In this document: positions 15,634-24,928 of the stretch, one piece after another
How the letters are laid out: every line of letters begins with the position of its first letter
Numbering within the stretch: the stretch's first letter is position 1
DNA from: Candidatus Moraniibacteriota bacterium
GTDB lineage: Bacteria; Patescibacteriota; Minisyncoccia; Moranbacterales; UBA1568
Direction of reading: 5' to 3'
Length of the DNA stretch: 59,054 nucleotides
Assembly (NCBI GenBank): GCA_013334245.1
Contig: JAAXXZ010000006.1
Span: forward strand, 1-59,054
The notes under the pieces: model-generated
Databases searched by the model: none
Told to the model about the DNA's origin: nothing
What the model saw: the letters and a program-made list of their open reading frames with translations, nothing else
Made by a program: the position numbers and the translations under genes

Positions 15634-15665
15634 CGGCCGCCCCGAGCCGTGGGCGGTTTTTGTTA
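15634..15665 (+). terminator. Intrinsic terminator after the propeller gene
   Basis: CCGCCC and GGGCGG pair across GAGCCG(T) and are followed by TTTTTG. It separates the plus-strand genes from the convergent polysaccharide operon. Confidence 0.8.
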
Positions 15666-15674
15666 TCTTGTCGA

Positions 15675-16904
15675 TCAAATATCCGACGTACCGGCTTCGT
15701 ACGGGCCAAGGTTCGACAACGAAAGGATCAATCCGTAGACGGCAAAGAATGCCAAAGAAAGGTCGTTCTTGAAAAAGGGCGTGTCCACAAGGCCGTGCAC
15801 GAAAAAAGTGACGAGAAGTGCCAGCATGACGCCTGCCGCGCCGCTCGTCCTCGTCTGCGGACCGAAAGCAAAAATCGACGACCTTTCGACTAATGAATAG
15901 AGTATCATGACAAACCCGGCGAATCCGATCGCTCCGGTCGAAAGCCAAACAGCCAGAATGAGGTTCTGAGGGTGAGGAACCGCCCACTCGAGATATGTCG
16001 GAAATTGAGGCTGCATATCGAGATAGGCCCGTTCGAAATTTCTCAACCCGATACCGAGAATCGGATGATCGGAAAGCAGCTGAACGGATACGTTCCATAT
16101 CATCACGCGCGAGGCAATCGAGCTCCTCACCTGGCCGGTTTCAAGCACACTCCAAGAAGAACCCACGAACACGGCCGGAACGAGAATAGTCAGAAAACAA
16201 AGAGTAGCGAGAGTAATGACCACCCCCCTTTTAAGCCGAAAGTATGAAGCGACCAGAACGACAGACCCGATAAGTGTCGCTATCAGCGCCCCAAGCGAGC
16301 CGGTTCGCAATATCACGACCACGATCAGTAATAACGAGACCGAAACCAATGTGAATAATCCGTCACGCCCCGCCCTCAGCCTTTCCAGAAGGAAAAACAA
16401 GCCGATCGGCACTCCCGCCTCAAGGAAAAGCGCGAGGTGATTCGGCGATGGAAAATATGAGGCGAGTCGCCCGTCATACGTGACATGAACAAACGGCAAT
16501 GGTGCCATTGATATCGCCGCGACCGCCACGATACCGAGATACCAGAACAAGAGGACGCGCCGTCTTTCGGAATCGCTTTGAACGACCTGGAAGAGCAGCG
16601 TGCCGAATATGGCAGGAAACACGATCCAACTTTTTAACGCGCCGAGTTCGGCATGGCTGAAGCCCGAGGAAGCGGATGAAACGAAAGAACCGACAATGAA
16701 TGCCGAAAGAGCGACGGAGACGAGGGCAGGAATCGGACGCCACTTGATCTCCGCGGCGCGCAAACCAAAGATAAATGCCACCATTCCGACAAGAATGAGC
16801 ACCTCCGGGAGATAAAGGGGGACACCGAAGACGGTCACTCCCGTCTGTGAAAGCGGCAGCGACAGCATCGTCAAAATCACGATCTTTTTCGATAAGTCTT
16901 TCAT
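15675..16904 (-). CDS. O-antigen ligase/polymerase-like membrane protein (Wzy_C type), copy 1
   Basis: 409 residues with about ten to twelve membrane helices. The segment ASYFPSPNHLALFLEAGVPI and the large periplasmic loop containing SSIASRVMIWNVSVQLLSDH, PILGIGLRNFERAY and HPQNLILAVWLSTG match the Wzy_C/WaaL family (R-x-x-x-W followed by G-x-G and H-N). These proteins polymerise or ligate lipid-linked glycans on the outer face of the membrane. Last gene of a five-gene operon; its start overlaps the stop of copy 2 by four nucleotides (ATGA), implying coupled translation. Confidence 0.85.
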   Translation of the reverse strand: MKDLSKKIVILTMLSLPLSQTGVTVFGVPLYLPEVLILVGMVAFIFGLRAAEIKWRPIPALVSVALSAFIVGSFVSSASSGFSHAELGALKSWIVFPAIFGTLLFQVVQSDSERRRVLLFWYLGIVAVAAISMAPLPFVHVTYDGRLASYFPSPNHLALFLEAGVPIGLFFLLERLRAGRDGLFTLVSVSLLLIVVVILRTGSLGALIATLIGSVVLVASYFRLKRGVVITLATLCFLTILVPAVFVGSSWSVLETGQVRSSIASRVMIWNVSVQLLSDHPILGIGLRNFERAYLDMQPQFPTYLEWAVPHPQNLILAVWLSTGAIGFAGFVMILYSLVERSSIFAFGPQTRTSGAAGVMLALLVTFFVHGLVDTPFFKNDLSLAFFAVYGLILSLSNLGPYEAGTSDI

Positions 16905-18223
16905 GTGATCGGACTTTCGGACGAATCGTTCGTCGGGGAGAACCTCACCGTGCCTTCTGCACTATTTGCCGATGGCAACGCGAGAACCATCAGGAGAACG
17001 GGGAGAACATGAACGGAATACATCGGGGTTTCGAAAAGGGAATGACCGAAATATATGGCCAAGGAGACCGCCCCGGCGACAGCCACGCGGGCGCGCGACC
17101 GGGAAAGCCCCATAAAAGCGGTAAAGGTGACGGATAGGAACAATGACGCGCCGATGATCCCGGACTCGGTCGCGATGTCGAGATATTGGTCGTGGGCATA
17201 TATGGGCTCACGGTAATCCGCTGTCGGCTTTACGGCGAGCGGATAATTACCAAGGCCGTACCCGAACGGTCGTTCGGCGATTCGCCGCACCGCCTCGGCA
17301 TAGATTTCAAGTCGCCCCATATTCGATCCTTCCTCGGCCGAAAACGACGACCACGCGCGCTCCCGAACGGGACCCGACGAAAGCGCCGCGGCGAGAACAA
17401 GGCATATGAACGATACCGGCAGGATCGCACTTCTCTCCGAGTCCGATATGCGCCGAAAATATCGCGCAAACAGATACGCAAGTCCGAAACCGAGGCCCAC
17501 GTACCCGCCGCGTGAGAATGTCAGCACGTCGGCCAAAAGTATCATTGCCGTAAGAATAGCATACATGACCCTCTTCCCGACATGATCGGCGTCTATCATC
17601 AAAATGAAGGAAAACGGCAGAGCGAGACCGAAGTAAAACGCTGCCATGTGGGGATCCGGAAAGAAGGCACTTGCACGCAACACCGTCTGGCTCCCTATGC
17701 CGACGAGAAGACTCGGGTATTGCGCGACAGCGGACGAAAAGGACGTTCCGAGAAAAAACGGGAGGATCGTTTCCGTCCAAAATCGGAACACGGTCGGCGC
17801 CCCAAGGACGAATTGGGAAAAGAACTCGAGTACGCCCACAGCGGCAGATATCCCAGCCCCAGCGACGAACGCTCGCATGAGCCTCGCCGCGGCACGTTGA
17901 TATTCGGAGAATATCGAAGAATACACTATGAATAACGGAAAATATCCGGCGATGAAAAACGCACGTCGAACGGCCCATATGCCGTTCTCCGCCCATGAAA
18001 TCGAAAGCAGGGAGACGAATACAAACATCGAAAGAAGAACGGCTTCCCGCGAGACCGGAATCGTGAGCTTCCTTCGCGAAAGACCGACCGCGACAAATAT
18101 CGCGAACAGTACGACGGAAAATACGCGCGAAAACGGCAAGTCAACCCCGGGAACCGGCGAAAGTGCCCACTGAAAGGGGAGCGAAAAGATAAATGCTTCC
18201 GTCAACAGCAGAAGGACATTCAT
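16901..18223 (-). CDS. O-antigen ligase/polymerase-like membrane protein (Wzy_C type), copy 2
   Basis: 440 residues, about twelve membrane helices. Shares with its neighbour the pattern ASAFFPDPHMAAFYFGLALP, the arginine-containing loop MGRLEIYAEAVRRIAERPFG, YGLGNYPLA and YAHDQYLDIATESGIIGA, typical of the Wzy_C family. Sequence identity with copy 1 looks low, so one may polymerise and the other ligate, which is inference. Overlaps the upstream glycosyltransferase by four nucleotides. Confidence 0.85.
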   Translation of the reverse strand: MNVLLLLTEAFIFSLPFQWALSPVPGVDLPFSRVFSVVLFAIFVAVGLSRRKLTIPVSREAVLLSMFVFVSLLSISWAENGIWAVRRAFFIAGYFPLFIVYSSIFSEYQRAAARLMRAFVAGAGISAAVGVLEFFSQFVLGAPTVFRFWTETILPFFLGTSFSSAVAQYPSLLVGIGSQTVLRASAFFPDPHMAAFYFGLALPFSFILMIDADHVGKRVMYAILTAMILLADVLTFSRGGYVGLGFGLAYLFARYFRRISDSERSAILPVSFICLVLAAALSSGPVRERAWSSFSAEEGSNMGRLEIYAEAVRRIAERPFGYGLGNYPLAVKPTADYREPIYAHDQYLDIATESGIIGASLFLSVTFTAFMGLSRSRARVAVAGAVSLAIYFGHSLFETPMYSVHVLPVLLMVLALPSANSAEGTVRFSPTNDSSESPIT

Positions 18224-19026
18224 ATCTTGAGAAATCGGGAACGGACGATTCGAAACAGGATTCTCTCCCAGCGCGGACGGTGATACGCGAAATACCGGTC
18301 TTGAGAGTCGTGGTAGACCCGTTTCTTTTCCACATCGGAACGGAAACTGGACCCACCGTCATGCCGGAAAACGATTGAGGGCAGGAGAACGGTTCGAAAG
18401 CCAGTTCCACGGGCACGAGTGCAGAGATCCATGTCCTCAAAATACAGAAAGAACCTCTCGTCGAAGCCACCCAACACGTCAAACGTCTCGCGACGCACGA
18501 ACATCGCTCCGCCACTCACCCATCCGACCGCATTCGGACGTCGATACTCCCAGTGACGCTTCGAAAAACGGGGGGCGACGTTGTTACGAATCAGTCGAAA
18601 AAGGGACAGCGGTTGACCCGCGCTCCACGCCTCGATCAAACCCGTGTCCGAAACCAAACGAGCGCCGACGACACCCACCTCCTTATTCGTCTCAAAAAAA
18701 CGCGAAACATAGTCGAAAGACCCGGAAACATACTCCGTATCGGGATTGAGAAAAGCCAGCACTTTACCATTCGCCAGAGCGGCGGCAACGTTCGCCGCGT
18801 TCGCAAACCCCCGATTTTCCGGCAGGAACACCGTCCGGACGTCAACCCGCCGACCGAGCTCCTTGATCCGAGCATACTCCTCCGGATCATTATTTGCGAT
18901 GATTATCTCCGTCGACCCGAGCGCGATTCCCGAATTTCTTACGGAACAAACAGCCCTCTCAAGCGGCTCGGCGCTTCGGTGATTTACGAAAATGAAGGAA
19001 AACTCAGGATGTTCTGAAATCTGCAT
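18220..19026 (-). CDS. Family 2 glycosyltransferase
   Basis: 268 residues, GT-A fold. FSFIFVNHRSAEPLERAVCS starts the nucleotide-sugar domain. The metal-binding D-x-D equivalent is FLNPDTEYV, and the acceptor-side motif GGFDERFFLYFEDMDLCTRA is characteristic of GT2 rhamnosyltransferase-like enzymes. Adds a sugar to a growing surface glycan on the cytoplasmic side. Donor and acceptor unknown. Its first 23 nt overlap the end of the preceding GT2 gene. Confidence 0.9.
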   Translation of the reverse strand: MQISEHPEFSFIFVNHRSAEPLERAVCSVRNSGIALGSTEIIIANNDPEEYARIKELGRRVDVRTVFLPENRGFANAANVAAALANGKVLAFLNPDTEYVSGSFDYVSRFFETNKEVGVVGARLVSDTGLIEAWSAGQPLSLFRLIRNNVAPRFSKRHWEYRRPNAVGWVSGGAMFVRRETFDVLGGFDERFFLYFEDMDLCTRARGTGFRTVLLPSIVFRHDGGSSFRSDVEKKRVYHDSQDRYFAYHRPRWERILFRIVRSRFLKI

Positions 19027-19861
19027 AGGCCGAGGAAACAGGGAAGGCCTCCTTCTTTCCCCGAAGCTTATCGATACCGTTTTTGACCCGCCTCAGCACT
19101 ATATAGAATGCCACCCAGGGACGCAACGCCAGAGGCGTATGCGACCTGAAAAATCGCAAGCCGGAAATGACCAGCCAGTAGGTCTTTTCCGGATTTTGCG
19201 TGCTTATTTCCGCATGGATGACCGTGGCTTTCGGAACCACGAGCCTTTCGACCCCTTTTCCGGCCGCCCGGACGGAATAATCGGCGTCCTCGTAATAAAG
19301 AAAGTACGCTTCATCGAAAAGACCGACTCTTTCGATTACCTTCCTCGGTATGAACAGGGCACATCCGGAAAGGTATCCCGTCGGATACGGATCGCTTGCC
19401 TTTATCGCATCAACCGATTTGACGTGCAGAGCTCGCATCCGGATATAGTCTATTCGTCCTCCGGCGAACCATTCGACGCCTTCCGGTGTAAGGATCCTGG
19501 GGCTGAAGAGCTCGGGACTTTCAGACGACTGAGCCGCCAAAACAAGCTCCGAAAGGGCATTTCGGTCGCACTCGGTGTCATTGTTCAGTATCCACACGTA
19601 TTCCGCCCCTTTCGAAAGTGCGAATCGGATTCCGACGTTCATTCCCGCCGCGAAACCGATATTTTCCGGATTGAGAACGAAATGAGCCCGCGAAAAAAGA
19701 TTCTTCGCCGCCTCAAGAGAGCCGTCCCTTGACGCGTTATCAACGACGACTACCTCGAAATTGCCGTACGCGAGGGCAAAAACGGAACGAAGGCAGGCGG
19801 CGAGCCTGTCTCCCCCGTTCCAATTGAGGATGACCACGAATACTTTCGGAGAATCACTCAT
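19004..19861 (-). CDS. Family 2 glycosyltransferase
   Basis: 285 residues from MSDSPKVFVVILNWNGGDRL; a start 12 nt upstream is also possible. Contains VVVVDNASRDGS, WILNNDTECDRNAL (D-x-D region) and VGLFDEAYFLYYEDADYSVR, typical of GT2 enzymes of O-antigen and capsule clusters. The C-terminal 60 residues (FFRSHTPLALRPWVAFYIVL) form a membrane-associated tail. Follows the flippase gene and precedes another GT2 in the same operon. Confidence 0.9.
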   Translation of the reverse strand: MSDSPKVFVVILNWNGGDRLAACLRSVFALAYGNFEVVVVDNASRDGSLEAAKNLFSRAHFVLNPENIGFAAGMNVGIRFALSKGAEYVWILNNDTECDRNALSELVLAAQSSESPELFSPRILTPEGVEWFAGGRIDYIRMRALHVKSVDAIKASDPYPTGYLSGCALFIPRKVIERVGLFDEAYFLYYEDADYSVRAAGKGVERLVVPKATVIHAEISTQNPEKTYWLVISGLRFFRSHTPLALRPWVAFYIVLRRVKNGIDKLRGKKEAFPVSSAYADFRTS

Positions 19862-19894
19862 ACCGACCATCATACCATCCCGATGAGCATCTTT

Positions 19895-21346
19895 CTAGAG
19901 CACCTCCTCGACGAACACCGCCTCTTTTTCCGACTGCTTCGAAAAAAGTCCGGCCACCTCGACGCTTGATACCGCTTTGAACAACCAAAGCGCGGCAACA
20001 TACACGACGACCGAGAGAAAACCGGAGATAACGAACGGCAAGGGGCGTGTGAGCCACAACGCGCCACCCATTATGAATGCGGAAAGTGCCACCCGACCGA
20101 TCTTGTCGAACGAAGGACGATATCCCAGAAGCCGGTACGCCAGAAACCCGGTGACGACGGAAACAAGAAATTCCGTCCCGAGCGACGTACCGGCCGCGCC
20201 CAGATAGGAAAATCTCGGGATAAGAAACGAGTTCGCGATGATATTCGCAACGGCGACGAACAGAAGGGTCTTCATCAGCTCTTTCTGATGATTACCGACG
20301 ATGAGAATCATGTTGAAAAAATTCCCGAAGAAAATGAAGGCAAGTGAGACGATAAGGAGTTCGAGTACGGGAACGGACTCCTGAAAGCCGCTTCCCGAGA
20401 CGATCGGAATGATCTGCTTGGAAAAAAAGACTCCACCGAGAACGAGAGGGATCGCTATGATGGCGAATACTCGAAAGGTGGTATCGGCGATGTCCCGAAA
20501 CCGGCTCCGATCGACGGAAAGGGCTTTTGATAAGAGCGGCAGAATCAATCCGGCAAGCAACGCAGGGAAAAAAGTAAGGTTTTCCATGACCTTGTACGCC
20601 ACGCTGTACGTCCCTACGGCCGCACTGCCCTTCATAACCGAGAGGAGGATGGTGTCCATCTTGAAATAAAAGAACGTTATGAGGGCGCTGCCGCCAAGCG
20701 GGAGCGAATCATGCAGGAATCGTTTCCAGAACGGCACATCCGCCACGAAATGGAATTTCGCGAACTTTCTGCTGAGAAAAAACGCGACCAGGGCATTGAA
20801 CGAAAGGGAGATGAGAAGCGTGGACGCGATGCCGAGAAAGCCGAGCTTGAAGTACACGACACCGTACACGGCCGACACCTGAACGATCTTCCCGAGAAAC
20901 TCCGTCATCGCGATGCGGTCCATCGCGATGTTTTTTTGGAAGATTCCGTTCAGAAATATCGAGAAGGTCGAAAAAACAATCGTTCCCGCAGCAATCCAGA
21001 TGCCGATCTTGACCGGCAGTGAGTACGAGAAAAAAGGGAGAAACAGCGGAACGAGAAGAAAAACAACGAGAGAGGAAGCTATCCTGAGGGAAGCCACCCT
21101 TCCAAGTATGCCGCTCTCGTCCGCCCCTTCACGAGAGATTTCGCGTGCCGTTATGGAGCCGATACCCAGATCGGCGACCGCGGAAAAAAAGGCGAAGTAC
21201 GCAAGCACCGTCGCATAATCGCCAAAGCCCTCCTTCCCAAGGTACCCGGTGATAAGCCGTATTGAGACCAAGGAAAGAACCACGGTCGTCACGACCTTCA
21301 TGAGCGAATTGAAGACGATATTGTATGCTATTTTCCGTGTTGACAT
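19895..21346 (-). CDS. Polysaccharide flippase (Wzx/MATE-like)
   Basis: 483 residues from MSTRKIAYNIVFNSLMKVVT; upstream in-frame sequence is not family-like. Twelve to fourteen hydrophobic helices, with the typical N-terminal RLITGYLGKEGFGDYATVLA and GIGSITAREISRE segments of Polysacc_synt proteins. Moves lipid-linked oligosaccharides across the cytoplasmic membrane. First gene of the operon with two GT2 and two Wzy-like genes, together a small Wzx/Wzy-type surface glycan system. No priming glycosyltransferase is in the window. Confidence 0.9.
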   Translation of the reverse strand: MSTRKIAYNIVFNSLMKVVTTVVLSLVSIRLITGYLGKEGFGDYATVLAYFAFFSAVADLGIGSITAREISREGADESGILGRVASLRIASSLVVFLLVPLFLPFFSYSLPVKIGIWIAAGTIVFSTFSIFLNGIFQKNIAMDRIAMTEFLGKIVQVSAVYGVVYFKLGFLGIASTLLISLSFNALVAFFLSRKFAKFHFVADVPFWKRFLHDSLPLGGSALITFFYFKMDTILLSVMKGSAAVGTYSVAYKVMENLTFFPALLAGLILPLLSKALSVDRSRFRDIADTTFRVFAIIAIPLVLGGVFFSKQIIPIVSGSGFQESVPVLELLIVSLAFIFFGNFFNMILIVGNHQKELMKTLLFVAVANIIANSFLIPRFSYLGAAGTSLGTEFLVSVVTGFLAYRLLGYRPSFDKIGRVALSAFIMGGALWLTRPLPFVISGFLSVVVYVAALWLFKAVSSVEVAGLFSKQSEKEAVFVEEVL

Positions 21347-21404
21347 AATTTTTCGACGACTGCTCCCAAGCCCTGACATTGTACGGTTCGGCGGAGGAAA
21401 AGGC

Positions 21405-21440
21405 AAACGAAAATCCCACGCCGGTCGGTAGCGTGGGATA
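21405..21440 (-). terminator. Intrinsic terminator after khpB
   Basis: On the minus strand ATCCCACGC and GCGTGGGAT pair over a short loop and are followed by TTTTCG, ending the rpmH-rnpA-yidC-khpB transcript. Confidence 0.75.
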
Positions 21441-21465
21441 GTGAGGACTCTTCGATGCCTGCCGA

Positions 21466-21954
21466 TCACGAAAAGACGGCCTTTGGCTTCACAACGACCT
21501 TCCGCTCCTCGCCTTTCCCGATGCTCCCCGTCTCGACCCGCTCATTCTCGGCAAGCACCGCATGAACGACCTTCCGTTCATATGGAAGCATCGGTCGCAT
21601 AGCGACGGGACGACCTGTCGCGACCACCTCATGTGCCGCTTCTTCCGCATCGCGTCGCAGATGAGCCCGTTTTTCTTTCCAATAACGGTTCACGTCCACG
21701 GAAAAATCCGTGTGATCGCCGAACTTTCGTCGTGCAATCATCTGGAGAAGATGTTGGAAGGAAAACAGGGCTATACCGTGCTGTCCGATGAGCATCTTGG
21801 AATCCTTCCTGTCGACAGTAATGGAAAACGTGACCGTTTCCCGACCACCTTCCCTTCCGGCAAAAATATCGACTTTCGCTTCATTTATGCCCATTATCGC
21901 CAAAAGCTCGATGATCGTCTCCGACATCACGTTCTGAAACTCTTTTTCTGCCAT
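21466..21954 (-). CDS. khpB: KhpB/Jag RNA-binding protein (KH plus R3H)
   Basis: 162 residues from MAEKEFQNVM, chosen because AAGGAA precedes it and an earlier ATG overlaps yidC. A KH domain with KMLIGQHGIALFSFQHLLQM and a C-terminal R3H domain containing RPMLPYERKVVHAVLAE are the two halves of Jag/KhpB. It lacks the long N-terminal Jag_N region of Firmicutes homologues. In other bacteria KhpB binds RNA with KhpA and affects cell elongation and division. The yidC-jag order is conserved widely. Confidence 0.92.
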   Translation of the reverse strand: MAEKEFQNVMSETIIELLAIMGINEAKVDIFAGREGGRETVTFSITVDRKDSKMLIGQHGIALFSFQHLLQMIARRKFGDHTDFSVDVNRYWKEKRAHLRRDAEEAAHEVVATGRPVAMRPMLPYERKVVHAVLAENERVETGSIGKGEERKVVVKPKAVFS

Positions 21955-21964
21955 ACGGTTTCGA

Positions 21965-22705
21965 TTATTCCTTATTCCCATCGTTTTTTTTCCGATCGAG
22001 TATATACCATTGCTGGACGATGGAAAAGACGGTGGAAACGAGCCAATAAAGAGATAGGGCCGAAGGGAACCTCACGCCGATAAACAGCGTCAGAATCGGC
22101 CCCATGTACAACATCTGCTTGTTCATGATGGTAGCGAAATCAGCCTCTTTTCCATCATCCTGCTTTTTTTCTGCGGGCTTGTCTTGGGACAGCATCTTCA
22201 TCTGATAGAACTGGCCCAATGCCGCCAACACCGCGAAAAGAATGCTCGGCTTCTCTAGATCGGCGATACGGAAGAACTCATGGGAAAGAGTACCTGGATC
22301 GGACACGAACGGGTACAATATTGACGCGTCAACTCCGAACCCGGTCTGCGAAATCCGCATGATTACCTGATAAATCGCGATCAGGAAAACGATCTGCACG
22401 ATAAGCGGCAGACAACCCATGACCGGATTTACCTTGTTCACCTTGTACAGCTCCATCATCGACTTCGACTGCTGTTCCTTGTCATCCTTGTATTTCTCCT
22501 GTATCGCCTTGATTTTCGGTTGGAGATCCTGAAGTTTTTTCTGCGACTCTATCTGCTGTTTGGAAAGCGACACGAACAGCAGTTTGATGACTATGGTCGC
22601 TACGACGATCGCGAGCCCGAAGTTCGCTATCGGAAAGAGATCGGCAAAAAAAATGATAAGGTTGTATACCGGCTGGTAGACGATGGTGGTGAATATCTCG
22701 TTCAT
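21965..22705 (-). CDS. yidC: YidC/Oxa1 membrane protein insertase
   Basis: 246 residues from MNEIFTTIVYQPVYNLIIFF; an upstream ATG would overlap rnpA. About five membrane helices, with the coiled cytoplasmic loop QKKLQDLQPKIKAIQEKYKD and NPVMGCLPLIVQIVFLIAIY typical of the family, including a conserved hydrophilic-groove region. Short form without the large periplasmic domain of E. coli YidC, as in Gram-positive and CPR bacteria. Inserts membrane proteins alone or with SecYEG. Confidence 0.95.
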   Translation of the reverse strand: MNEIFTTIVYQPVYNLIIFFADLFPIANFGLAIVVATIVIKLLFVSLSKQQIESQKKLQDLQPKIKAIQEKYKDDKEQQSKSMMELYKVNKVNPVMGCLPLIVQIVFLIAIYQVIMRISQTGFGVDASILYPFVSDPGTLSHEFFRIADLEKPSILFAVLAALGQFYQMKMLSQDKPAEKKQDDGKEADFATIMNKQMLYMGPILTLFIGVRFPSALSLYWLVSTVFSIVQQWYILDRKKNDGNKE

Positions 22706-22713
22706 ACGTGTTT

Positions 22714-23064
22714 TCAGTTTCGGCGCGTTGAGGCGCAAATTGCATTTATAAGACCATCCAGGTCATGTCGGACAGCCCCCATTTCCAAATGTTCAGGCTT
22801 GCTTCTGAAGAATAGCACTATATGGGCATCCTCAGGAAATGACGAGGCTACCGGCGCCACCGCCTCAGAAAGTATCCTTCGGGCCCGGTTCCGCTCGACA
22901 GAGAGACGAAACATTTTTTTTGCCGATAAAAAGCCAAATTTCCGACCGGATTTTGCGGAAAAAACGATTCGGCATCCTACATTCCCGAAGAAAAAGGCCC
23001 TTCCGAAGCGAAAAGCCTTTTGAAACGACAGGGGGTTTTTCAGCCGAAGCGCGCTGGGCAACAT
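22714..23064 (-). CDS. rnpA: RNase P protein component
   Basis: 116 residues. Contains the family signature KKMFRLSVERNRARRILSEA (the R-N-R motif that contacts RNase P RNA) and the N-terminal FQKAFRFGRAFF. Binds the catalytic RNA and helps mature tRNA 5' ends. Placed 8 nt after rpmH, the classic rpmH-rnpA pair. The rnpB RNA itself is not recognisable in this window. Confidence 0.93.
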   Translation of the reverse strand: MLPSALRLKNPLSFQKAFRFGRAFFFGNVGCRIVFSAKSGRKFGFLSAKKMFRLSVERNRARRILSEAVAPVASSFPEDAHIVLFFRSKPEHLEMGAVRHDLDGLINAICASTRRN

Positions 23065-23072
23065 AGCCGAGG

Positions 23073-23207
23073 CTAGACCGAGAGCTTTCTGCGTCCCTTC
23101 TGACGACGGCTGCGAAGAACGCTCCTTCCCCCGGCGGTGCTCATCCGCTCAAGGAAACCATGTCTCCGGGTCCGACGCCTGGTTTTCGGCTGATACGTAC
23201 GCTTCAT
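23073..23207 (-). CDS. rpmH: Large-subunit ribosomal protein L34
   Basis: 44 residues, [20 protein letters not shown] to the C-terminal [13 protein letters not shown], a textbook L34. First gene of the minus-strand operon leading away from dnaA. Confidence 0.97.
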   Translation of the reverse strand: MKRTYQPKTRRRTRRHGFLERMSTAGGRSVLRSRRQKGRRKLSV

Positions 23208-23256
23208 ATTGGTGGAGGAAGAAATACTTAAAACGCACTCCCATGAGTCACTCACT

Positions 23257-23285
23257 AGGATATGACACCTTCGGACATATGTCAA
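23257..23285 (-). promoter_or_regulatory. Promoter of the rpmH operon
   Basis: On the minus strand TTGACA (23280-23285) and TATCCT (23257-23262) are separated by exactly 17 nt, about 50 nt upstream of rpmH. Confidence 0.75.
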
Positions 23286-23415
23286 TTCCCATTCGAACCA
23301 AAGGCTCATATCTACGACGCAGGAACCGCAACACCAGGAATCCGAAAACTACAAAATGGGCGATTCTTCAGTTCCGGTAACGTTTTATTGTTTTAAATAT
23401 AGGATAATCTCAGGT

Positions 23416-23471
23416 TATCCACCGGATGTACACTGCGAGAGATGACCACTGTACGACCTGCGTGATATAAT
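23416..23471 (+). promoter_or_regulatory. dnaA promoter with adjacent DnaA box
   Basis: TTATCCACC at 23416-23424 differs by one base from the consensus DnaA box and could allow autoregulation. TGACCA (23443-23448), 17 nt and the extended -10 TG-A-TATAAT (ending 23471) form the promoter. The implied start is only about 8 nt before the ATG at 23486, so the leader would be very short. Confidence 0.65.
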
Positions 23472-23485
23472 CGGATTTGTCACGT

Positions 23486-24928
23486 ATGGAACATCAGGAA
23501 CTCTGGAAATCGGTACTCGGTCAGATAGAGCTTTCGATATCGAAGGCTAATTTCGTGACGTGGTTTCAGGGAACGGCGATCGTCTCAGTCGAAGACGGTA
23601 CCGCCATAATTAGCGTCCCAAACGGATTCGCAAAAGAATGGCTTGAAAACAAGTACAATCATACGATCATTCAGGCATTGCGAGGCTTCGATGAGACGAT
23701 ACGGTCCATACGATGCATCATTTCCGGCCCTCAACCGATCAAGAAATCGTTCGATGCGGTAGTACAACCCGGAAGTCAGGCGACCATGAAGCCTGATGTC
23801 CAAAGTCAGCAGCGCACGAATTCCAATACGCAGACCACTCGCCCCGCAGGCGGATTCATTCAAACGGCGCCGAAACAGGCCACCGCGATGTTCCATGAAT
23901 CGAATCTCAATCCGCGTTATACCTTCGCGGACTATATCGTTGCCGAAAACAACGAACTCGCCAACGCGGCATGTGTAGCCGTCTCCAGGAACCTTGGACA
24001 GATTTACAACCCTCTCTTCATATACGGAGGAGTGGGGCTCGGTAAGACGCATCTCCTCCAGGCTCTCGGCAACGAGGTGAAACGTGAACATCCGGAGAAA
24101 AACATCAAATATATCACCTCGGAACGTTTCACAAGCGAACTCGTGGACTCGATAAAGAACCAGAGAACGGACAAATTCAAGGAATACTATCAGCAGATGG
24201 ACCTCCTTATCATCGACGACGTACAGTTTCTTTCCGGCAGGGAGAAGACGCAGAACGAATTCTTTCACATCTTTAACGCGCTTTACCAGATCAATAAGCA
24301 GATCGTCATCTCGAGCGATCGGCCGCCTAAGGCGATTCCGACGCTCGAAGACCGACTCCGATCAAGGTTCGAGGGCGGCATGATAACGGATATCAGCCAG
24401 CCGAATGAGGAAACACGACTGGCAATCCTTAGAAAAAAGGTTGCGGAGAAAGGCATCTCCATAGAAGAGGACGCCCTCCGCTTCATAGCGGAGAATATCA
24501 CGCAGAATATCAGGGAAATCGAAGGAGCATTGAATCGCGTGATCGCCTATTCGGAATTCTATAAGACAGCACCATCGATTTCACTCGTGGAAAAAGTGCT
24601 TTCCCAACTCATCATCCAAAACAAAAAGAATATTCAGACGAAAGACATCGTCGCCGCGATCGAGAAACTGTATTCCGTCTCGGAAGAAGACCTCCTGAAA
24701 AAAGGACGCAAGAAGGGGATCTCGAATGCGCGACAAGTCGCTATGTATCTCATGCGCACGGAACTGAATATGCCTTTCTCCTCCATCGGTGACTTTTTCG
24801 GGGGCAGGGATCATACCACCGCTCTCCATGCATTTGAAAAAGTCAGTGGCGAGATCGAGAAGAACCTCCGGCTCAAAGGAGAGCTTTCCACCCTAAAGAA
24901 CGAACTCTATCAATCGAACGGTGCATAA
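23486..24928 (+). CDS. dnaA: Chromosomal replication initiator DnaA
   Basis: 480 residues from ATG 23486 (an in-frame TTG lies 9 nt upstream). Domain I begins MEHQELWKSVLGQIELSISK; a Gln/Thr-rich linker follows. The AAA+ domain has Walker A FIYGGVGLGKTHLLQAL and Walker B LLIIDDVQFLSGREKTQNEF, then LRSRFEGGMITDI as arginine finger region. The C-terminal domain IV carries the DnaA-box-binding helix GRDHTTALHAFEKV. Complete. Binds the boxes in the flanking intergenic regions and opens the origin. Confidence 0.98.
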   Translation: MEHQELWKSVLGQIELSISKANFVTWFQGTAIVSVEDGTAIISVPNGFAKEWLENKYNHTIIQALRGFDETIRSIRCIISGPQPIKKSFDAVVQPGSQATMKPDVQSQQRTNSNTQTTRPAGGFIQTAPKQATAMFHESNLNPRYTFADYIVAENNELANAACVAVSRNLGQIYNPLFIYGGVGLGKTHLLQALGNEVKREHPEKNIKYITSERFTSELVDSIKNQRTDKFKEYYQQMDLLIIDDVQFLSGREKTQNEFFHIFNALYQINKQIVISSDRPPKAIPTLEDRLRSRFEGGMITDISQPNEETRLAILRKKVAEKGISIEEDALRFIAENITQNIREIEGALNRVIAYSEFYKTAPSISLVEKVLSQLIIQNKKNIQTKDIVAAIEKLYSVSEEDLLKKGRKKGISNARQVAMYLMRTELNMPFSSIGDFFGGRDHTTALHAFEKVSGEIEKNLRLKGELSTLKNELYQSNGA